Origin: Planctomycetota bacterium
GTDB lineage: Bacteria > Planctomycetota > UBA8108 > UBA1146 > JAJFFE01
Direction: 5' to 3'
NCBI GenBank assembly: GCA_020425835.1
Contig: JAGQRC010000302.1
Coordinates: forward strand, 1-5,455
DNA length: 5,455 bases
How positions within the stretch are numbered: the first letter of the stretch is position 1; every line of letters begins with the position of its first letter. Positions 1 through 3,780 of the stretch are shown piece after piece. The translations under genes were made by a program, and so were the position numbers. The notes beneath the pieces were generated by a model. It made no database searches. It worked only from the letters and a program-made list of their open reading frames with translations, and was not told where the DNA came from.

Positions 1-109
1 CGTAGAGGTTCTCCCCAGTCTGTTCGGGGCGCCGGGTCCGAGCGGCCCCCGCGGGTGTGATGGTCGTTGTGACGATGGCGTTCGCAGCGGGGCTCGAATC
101 CTGTCGGGT
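1..109 (+). repeat. Left arm of a long inverted repeat flanking the HNH gene
   Basis: Bases 1-109 align without gaps to the reverse complement of 1561-1669, with 11 mismatches (98/109 identical, hand alignment). Perfectly matching blocks include 1-11, 21-40, 51-60 and 91-109; the mismatches fall at 12, 41-49, 64-68, 77-78 and 82-90. The inner boundary at 109 is sharp, because the next 50 bases do not resemble the counterpart inside 1561. The outer boundary is unknown since the window starts here. The arm encodes no convincing protein. It ends inward with GGCTCGAATCCTGTCGGGT, which superficially recalls a tRNA T-arm but cannot fold as one. Confidence 0.93.
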
Positions 110-364
110 GAGTGGAATGCGGGCTTTGGGTCGAGGAATCTTGGGAGATTCTGAGATTGTTGTTGACGGATTTCGCGATGCGAAATGGAAGGCCCGAGTG
201 AGTTCTTCTGTGTTGTCGCTCGAGGGGGATGGCGTTCGCTGTGGGCGACGTTTTGAGGTTGAGGCGACGTTCACGGTTCGTGCCGTTGCGTTCGTCGCGT
301 GAGCGCTGTGTCACGGGGCTCCAAAACCGGGTTGTAGAATAGGTCGTGTCGAAAGGAGCGACCG
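110..364 (+). other. Upstream region of the HNH gene, with a small hairpin
   Basis: This non-coding stretch is rich in G and T on the + strand. It contains a perfect 7-base-pair hairpin at 170-186 (ATTTCGC, loop GAT, GCGAAAT) and a weaker 5-base-pair one near 137-150. A TTGACG lies at 163-168, but no fitting -10 box follows it at the usual distance. A Shine-Dalgarno sequence, AAAGGAG, lies at 352-358, six bases before the ATG at 365. I see no small gene with a ribosome binding site here. Confidence 0.6.
335..340 (+). promoter_or_regulatory. Possible -10 box of the HNH gene
   Basis: TAGAAT at 335-340 differs from the housekeeping TATAAT at one base and lies 24 bases before the start codon. 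No good -35 box stands 16-18 bases upstream (312-317 reads CACGGG). The call rests on the -10 resemblance and position alone. Confidence 0.3.
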
Positions 365-1504
365 ATGGATGTGCGGGCGACGATGCGACGAGTGGGGATG
401 TTGAATGCGAAGGCCTTGAGAGAGGAGTCCATCCGTGCAGCTCGGTTGGAGACGCGGCAGACGGTGGATGTGATCGTGCATCTGGCCGAGGTGATTCGTC
501 GGGGGTTGATTCAGGAGTGGGGGTTCCCCGGGGTCGGGCAGTACTGTGTCGAGGAGTTGAAGGTGCCGGAGGCGACGATCGGGCTGCGGGTGCAGGTGGC
601 GTACGCGTCAGTCCGGGTTCCGGAACTACTCGAGGCGCTGGTTGCTGGGCGCTTGAACCTGACGACTGCGGGACGGCTGGCACCGCATGTGAACCGGGAG
701 AACGTCGAGCGGGTGATCGCGGAGTGTGAGGGGTTGAGTCGAGCCGCGGTCGAAGAGTACGTGGCGCAGTTCAAGAACAAGCCTGAGGTGAGCTCGGGGA
801 TTCGGAAAGCGCCGGGTGGGAAGGACGCCGGCGGTCTGCTGCCGGGATCTGAAGCGACTGAGCCCCCAAGTGACGAAGAGCGCTCGGAACCGCCTGCTGC
901 GCCGACGTCTCGACCACCGGAGCCGAAGTCGTCGGTCGAGCCGGCGAGGTCGGAGCGGTTCAACTTTCGTTTCTCGGGGGGGCGCGATCTCAAGGAGAAG
1001 CTGCTTCGTCTGGGCGAAGTCCTCGGCGTTTCCAATCCGACAGGGAACGTGGACAAGATCGTCGAGGCCGCACTCGAGATTGCGCTCGACAAGAAGGACC
1101 CTCAACGGCGAAACGAGCGACGCCGAGAGCGCGACGCGAAGCGCGCGGAGAAGTCACCGAAGAGAACCCCATCTCCGCCGGCGGAGGTGATCACCACAGC
1201 CGAGGCAACCCCAGTGCCATCTCCGCCAGCCAAGCCGTCGCGGTACATCCCGGTTCCGGTCCGCGATGAGGTGCTGGCCAGAGCTGACTTCCAGTGCGAG
1301 TACGAGCACGAGGGACGTCGCTGCAGTTGTCGAACGGCACTCCAGGTCGACCACGTCCAACCGTACGCCCGCGGAGGACCCAGCGACATCGAGAACCTGA
1401 GAGCGCTCTGCCCAGTACACAACCTTTGGTTCGCACAGAGGCACTACGGACGTGAGTTCATCCGAGCAAAGATCGAAGCCACCCGCTCAACACGCTCGGC
1501 GTGA
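365..1504 (+). CDS. HNH endonuclease-family protein with helical N-domain
   Basis: This 379-residue protein is predicted to be an HNH nuclease of a widespread, often multicopy family of GC-rich bacteria; the family's biological role is not established. Residues 20-140 form a helical domain with the family pattern (G47-LIQEWGFPGVGQYCVEELKV, then VPELLEALVAGRLNLTTAGRLAP). A low-complexity Pro/Ser/Glu linker spans about 140-197. A second family segment follows at about 199-245 (FRFSGGRDLKEKLLRLGEVL, then NPTGNVDKIVEAALE), then a basic Arg/Lys-rich and Pro-rich linker. The HNH domain is at 294-371, with D329-H330, N344 and H352 as the expected catalytic positions. C311, C320, C322 and C349 (in CPVH) could bind structural zinc. 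All key residues are present, so the gene looks intact. The start is supported by AAAGGAG six bases upstream. It is the only gene between the two inverted repeat arms. DNA cleavage is inferred from the motif, and the target is unknown. Confidence 0.93.
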   Translation: MDVRATMRRVGMLNAKALREESIRAARLETRQTVDVIVHLAEVIRRGLIQEWGFPGVGQYCVEELKVPEATIGLRVQVAYASVRVPELLEALVAGRLNLTTAGRLAPHVNRENVERVIAECEGLSRAAVEEYVAQFKNKPEVSSGIRKAPGGKDAGGLLPGSEATEPPSDEERSEPPAAPTSRPPEPKSSVEPARSERFNFRFSGGRDLKEKLLRLGEVLGVSNPTGNVDKIVEAALEIALDKKDPQRRNERRRERDAKRAEKSPKRTPSPPAEVITTAEATPVPSPPAKPSRYIPVPVRDEVLARADFQCEYEHEGRRCSCRTALQVDHVQPYARGGPSDIENLRALCPVHNLWFAQRHYGREFIRAKIEATRSTRSA

Positions 1505-1560
1505 ACCCGACTGAGATCGGCTCTGCAGGGAGGTCCTGGCAACCCGGCTTGCCGCGCGAA

Positions 1561-1669
1561 ACCCGACAGGATTCGAGCCGTGCTGCGCACGAAATCGTCA
1601 CGACGCCCATCACACCCGCGCGGGTCGCGCGGACCCGGCGCCCCGAACAGACTGGGGTGAACCTCTACG
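1561..1669 (-). repeat. Right arm of the inverted repeat flanking the HNH gene
   Basis: This is the reverse complement of 1-109 at 98 of 109 positions. It begins 56 bases after the HNH stop codon, so an HNH transcript would probably read through it. Inside the arm are a perfect 12-base palindrome, ACCCGCGCGGGT (1614-1625), and a 6-base-pair hairpin at 1621-1637 with loop GCGCG. The hairpin has no T-run after it. In the left arm the same interval has mutated (41-49), so those two structures are not conserved in both arms. Confidence 0.93.
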
Positions 1670-1878
1670 GACCGAGTCGGGAAGTGGGTTCCGCTCCACG
1701 GCCCGGGCATCTCCGCCAGACAAGGTGCCCCACTCGAAGCAACCACACACACCACCCCTTCGAAGACCGGCGGCGAGTGGGTGACTCCGCGCGCACCATC
1801 AGCTCGTGTCCGAGCCCGCGCCACGATGCGCCCAGATCTATCCCCGCACACCCGCATTCAGAGGGCGCCGCGGCGCTC
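1670..1878. other. Non-coding spacer between convergent genes
   Basis: Together with the right repeat arm this makes a gap of about 370 bases between the HNH gene and the convergent sigma gene. The only structures seen are an 8-base inverted repeat (CCCACTCG at 1729-1736 with CGAGTGGG at 1774-1781), an 8-base palindrome CTTCGAAG at 1758-1765, and an imperfect hairpin at 1861-1880 that overlaps the sigma-gene stop codon. None has a T-run that would make a convincing intrinsic terminator. Reading frames crossing this stretch are antisense shadows without ribosome binding sites. Confidence 0.6.
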
Positions 1879-2847
1879 TCAGTACCGATACCCCTGTGTC
1901 ACCACGGGATGGCCCATCTCCTTCGCGACGGCGGTGAGCGTCTCCGGGCAGAAGTAGTAGTAGAGGACGCGCGAGCAGTGGCCGTCGTAACCGGTCGCAC
2001 GCCAGACGTCGCGCACCACTTCCTTGCCGTCGACCTCGTACCAGAGAACGATGATGGGCTCGCCGCGGAAGTCGACGCGCTGCGCTCTGCGGAGCGTCGA
2101 ATCCTCGAACGTGTGGACGATGATGTTTCGCGCGGGCGCTTCGCCGAGCCCGCCGTAGATCCCGACGATGTCGGAGACCGCGTCCGAGTGCATCAGGGCG
2201 ACGAGCGCCTCGACGTCGCGCTCGTTGAAGGCCGTGACGAGCGCGTCGATGATCCGTCCGTGTTCGGCGGAGACGGCCGTCGACGGGATCGTCGTTTTCG
2301 GGTGAGTCGCGAGGCGCTTCCGGCCGCGGTGGACGGCGACCTTCACTGCTCCCGGGGAAGCCTGCACCAGACCAGCGATCTCCGCGTGCGGGAAGCCGAA
2401 GACATCGGCGAGCAGGACGCAGACGCGTTCGCGGGGGGGGAGTGACCCGGCGAGCGACAGCAACGCTTCCTCGATCTCCGGGGTGGTCGGTCTCGATGCT
2501 TCGTCACTCGGCTCCGGAAGGGGATCGAGGAGTTCCGGTCGGTGACGACGCACCTCGTCGATCCACGCGTTGGTGGCGACCCGGAACAGGTATCGCTTCG
2601 GATCCTCGAGGTCGCTGTGCAACTGCCCGAGCCGCACGAACGCGCGCGCGATGGACTCCTGCGTGAGGTCCTCCGCTTCCCAGGGCGAACCGGTGAGCGC
2701 CAAGCAGTACCGATAGAGCTCGGGCCGAAGGGGATCGACCACTCTCGCGAAGCGACCCATGGCGCCGTGGACCGCCTGGACATCATCGCGCTCGAATGCC
2801 GAACGCGCTCCTTCGGGCTCCGCCGTCTCACCCTCGTGGTCACTCAT
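1879..2847 (-). CDS. ECF-type sigma-70 factor with C-terminal NTF2/SnoaL-like domain
   Basis: This 322-residue protein is predicted to direct RNA polymerase to a dedicated promoter set. Numbered from the chosen start, region 2 spans about 38-105 (LRPELYRYCLALTG, then WEAEDLTQESIARAF, RYLFRVATNAWIDEVRR). Region 4 spans about 127-180 (SLPPRERVCVLLADVFGFPH, then a recognition helix ending VKVAVHRGRKRLA). An NTF2/SnoaL-like domain starts near 195 (IIDALVTAFNERDVEALVAL). Classical ECF factors stop at about 180-200 residues; the extra domain places it among ECF groups with SnoaL extensions (compare ECF41 and TIGR02960-type), where the extension modulates activity. The ECF41 DGGGK motif is not apparent, so I do not assign a group. 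No anti-sigma gene is adjacent, which fits regulation by the C-terminal domain. The start at 2847 has GGAGG four bases upstream and gives a normal cytoplasmic N-terminus; an alternative start at 2901 adds 18 hydrophobic residues. Confidence 0.93.
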   Translation of the reverse strand: MSDHEGETAEPEGARSAFERDDVQAVHGAMGRFARVVDPLRPELYRYCLALTGSPWEAEDLTQESIARAFVRLGQLHSDLEDPKRYLFRVATNAWIDEVRRHRPELLDPLPEPSDEASRPTTPEIEEALLSLAGSLPPRERVCVLLADVFGFPHAEIAGLVQASPGAVKVAVHRGRKRLATHPKTTIPSTAVSAEHGRIIDALVTAFNERDVEALVALMHSDAVSDIVGIYGGLGEAPARNIIVHTFEDSTLRRAQRVDFRGEPIIVLWYEVDGKEVVRDVWRATGYDGHCSRVLYYYFCPETLTAVAKEMGHPVVTQGYRY

Positions 2848-2912
2848 GATGCCTCCGAGCAGAACCAGACCGATCAACCCCAAGCCGTGGACACTCCACA
2901 TGAGCGCCTCCC
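2845..2912 (-). promoter_or_regulatory. Two competing start sites of the sigma gene
   Basis: On the minus strand, ATG at 2901-2899 follows GGGAGG (2912-2907) with a 5-base gap. ATG at 2847-2845 follows GGAGG (2856-2852) with a 4-base gap. The in-frame 18-codon extension encodes MWSVHGLGLIGLVLLGGI, mostly with codons ending in G or C. The inner site is preferred because sigma factors lack hydrophobic N-termini, and the secreted-protein gene at 3781 uses the same 4-base spacing. The sequence does not exclude the outer start. Confidence 0.6.
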
Positions 2913-3017
2913 TTCGGGCAACTCACGGATGAGTGGGGCGATAGGTTACGCGATTTCCGGAGGTCGGGCGGCGGGCGGCCCGCTCGAGGAGCGGCGACGA
3001 GCCATGTACGCTGTGCT

Positions 3018-3043
3018 CGAACCTGGGTACTCTGCCCCACGTT
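3018..3043 (+). promoter_or_regulatory. Candidate ECF-type promoter of the lipoprotein gene
   Basis: CGAACC at 3018-3023 is followed after 16 bases by CGTT at 3040-3043. ECF promoters commonly pair an AAC-containing -35 (GGAAC or GAAC) with a short CGT, GTT or GTC -10 at about this distance. Transcription would begin near 3050, about 35 bases before the ATG at 3085. A similar pair precedes the next gene. The motif is short, so chance occurrence is possible. Confidence 0.4.
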
Positions 3044-3084
3044 TCCCCGTCTCGGACCGAACTTCCTCCCGAAGGGACAAGATC

Positions 3085-3570
3085 ATGAAAAGACCCGACT
3101 TCCGTCAGTGGCGCGGACTGCTCGTCGCCGGACTCGCCGCGCTCTGCGTCAGCTGCTCCGGCATGGACGAGAAGAGCATGTCGATGGACAAGGGCATGGG
3201 GGGCATGTTGCCCGCCGGCCTGACCGAGATGCTCGGCAAGGTCAGCGAGCTCGGTGGCTCGGTCGGTGAGTGGAAGGCATCCCTCAACGGCATGCTCGAC
3301 AGCGCCGGGCTCGGTCAGCTCCGCCAGTACGTCGATCAGGCCGGTGAGTACGCCGACAAGCTCATGGGCATGAAGGAGAGCGTGTCCGGCATGATGGCCG
3401 ATCCGCTCGGTGCGATCGGCTCGAAGCTCCAGGAGATGGCGGGCCTCGACGTCGACGCCCTGAAGGGCATGGGCGCCGGCGACCAGATGGATGCCGTCAA
3501 CGGCTTCGCGGACTCGGCGAGCAGCGTCAGCACGATGGCCGACGACTTCCTCGCGAAGTTCGGCGGATAG
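3085..3570 (+). CDS. Small methionine-rich predicted lipoprotein, function unknown
   Basis: I do not recognise this 161-residue protein. The N-terminus is a lipoprotein signal: basic residues (K2, R3, R7, R10), a hydrophobic core at 11-22, and a lipobox-like LCVSC with C24 as the acylation site. C21 at position -3 is unusual, since Leu, Val or Ile is typical. The mature part has 15 methionines in 138 residues by my count, clustered at 27-49 and 94-104, with no histidine and no further cysteine. It alternates small, acidic and hydrophobic residues in a way that suggests amphipathic helices. The Met clusters could bind a soft metal such as copper, but nothing else supports that. AAGGGA at 3072-3077 lies seven bases before the ATG. 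The frame stays open upstream to 2542, but that part lies antisense to the sigma gene and would bury the signal peptide. The gene is divergent from the sigma gene and followed by a strong hairpin. Confidence 0.85.
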   Translation: MKRPDFRQWRGLLVAGLAALCVSCSGMDEKSMSMDKGMGGMLPAGLTEMLGKVSELGGSVGEWKASLNGMLDSAGLGQLRQYVDQAGEYADKLMGMKESVSGMMADPLGAIGSKLQEMAGLDVDALKGMGAGDQMDAVNGFADSASSVSTMADDFLAKFGG

Positions 3571-3595
3571 TCCGCGACGACATCGCACGGGTGGG

Positions 3596-3623
3596 GCGAG
3601 GCGTTCGAGCTCGGACGCCTCGC
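3596..3623 (+). terminator. Strong hairpin after the lipoprotein gene, likely terminator
   Basis: GCGAGGCGT at 3596-3604 pairs perfectly with ACGCCTCGC at 3615-3623. The 10 bases between them continue the pairing (one T-G wobble, then C-G and G-C) and leave an AGCT tetraloop, giving a stem of about 12 base pairs. It starts 25 bases after the TAG stop. The bases that follow (TTCGCATCT) are only modestly T-rich, so termination may be inefficient or factor-assisted. Because the hairpin is nearly symmetric it could act on either strand. Confidence 0.6.
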
Positions 3624-3670
3624 TTCGCATCTCGCGCGGCGGGATCCGCGCCCGGCGCCGTCACTTCCGA

Positions 3671-3695
3671 CGAACCGTGTCAGGGTCACCGCGTC
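3671..3695 (+). promoter_or_regulatory. Candidate ECF-type promoter of the exported-protein gene
   Basis: CGAACC at 3671-3676 is followed after 15 bases by CGTC at 3692-3695. This resembles the candidate at 3018-3043 (16-base gap, CGTT). It lies just beyond the hairpin that ends the lipoprotein unit, as expected if the next gene is transcribed separately, and leaves a leader of about 80 bases before the ATG at 3781. The spacing differs by one base between the two sites and the motif is short. Confidence 0.35.
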
Positions 3696-3780
3696 GACGA
3701 CGCACGCCGAGGTGAACGGGCCGCGCCGAGGAGCCACTTCCGGCTCCGGAGCGGTGTAGCCCCATACCTCGGGAGGCTCC

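Larger units (their letters stand above)
1..1669. mobile_element. Candidate inverted-repeat-bounded HNH cassette
   Basis: One HNH-family gene with its own ribosome binding site sits between two 109-base inverted arms, giving a unit of at least 1,669 bases. This resembles a simple mobile element with terminal inverted repeats, or a repeated genomic cassette. REP13E12 repeats of M. tuberculosis, which encode DUF222/HNH proteins, are a conceptual parallel; I do not claim homology. No transposase, recombinase or target-site duplication is visible. The left outer edge is cut by the window, so a duplication cannot be tested. The 90% arm identity implies either past movement or pairing, or arms maintained for a structural role. 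Mobility is inference; the repeat structure is seen directly. Confidence 0.5.

Noticed and set aside
91..109. tRNA T-arm-like sequence (CTCGAATCC) at the inner end of both repeat arms
   Set aside because: The five bases either side of the loop do not pair as a T-stem in either arm, and no anticodon or D-arm can be placed. It is not a tRNA; derivation from a tRNA-end integration site is only speculation.
57..302. 81-codon open frame on the + strand before the HNH gene
   Set aside because: It starts inside the left repeat arm, has no Shine-Dalgarno sequence before its ATG pair, and shows no recognisable domain. The right arm carries different bases in the same frame.
316..331. CTCCAAAACC, resembling a tRNA-Trp anticodon loop
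   Set aside because: The flanking stem has mismatches and no T-arm or acceptor stem follows at the right distance.
365..1504. HNH gene as part of a CRISPR, restriction or intron-homing system
   Set aside because: No repeat-spacer array, methyltransferase, RuvC domain or intron structure is visible. The N-terminal helical domain is that of the stand-alone HNH family.
1861..1880. Imperfect hairpin at the end of the sigma gene as a terminator
   Set aside because: It overlaps the stop codon, has a C-A mismatch when read on the minus strand, and is not followed by a T-run.
1501..2445. Long + strand open frame of 314 codons
   Set aside because: Most of it is antisense to the sigma gene, whose conserved sigma regions are unmistakable. 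There is no ribosome binding site, and long antisense frames are expected in GC-rich DNA.
2542..3084. Upstream in-frame extension of the lipoprotein gene
   Set aside because: It lies partly antisense to the sigma gene, and would place the lipoprotein signal in mid-protein. The ATG at 3085 has a good ribosome binding site.
2923..3630. 235-codon minus-strand open frame opposite the lipoprotein
   Set aside because: It is a shadow of the lipoprotein gene, His/Leu/Arg-rich in the manner of antisense GC-rich frames, with no domain seen.
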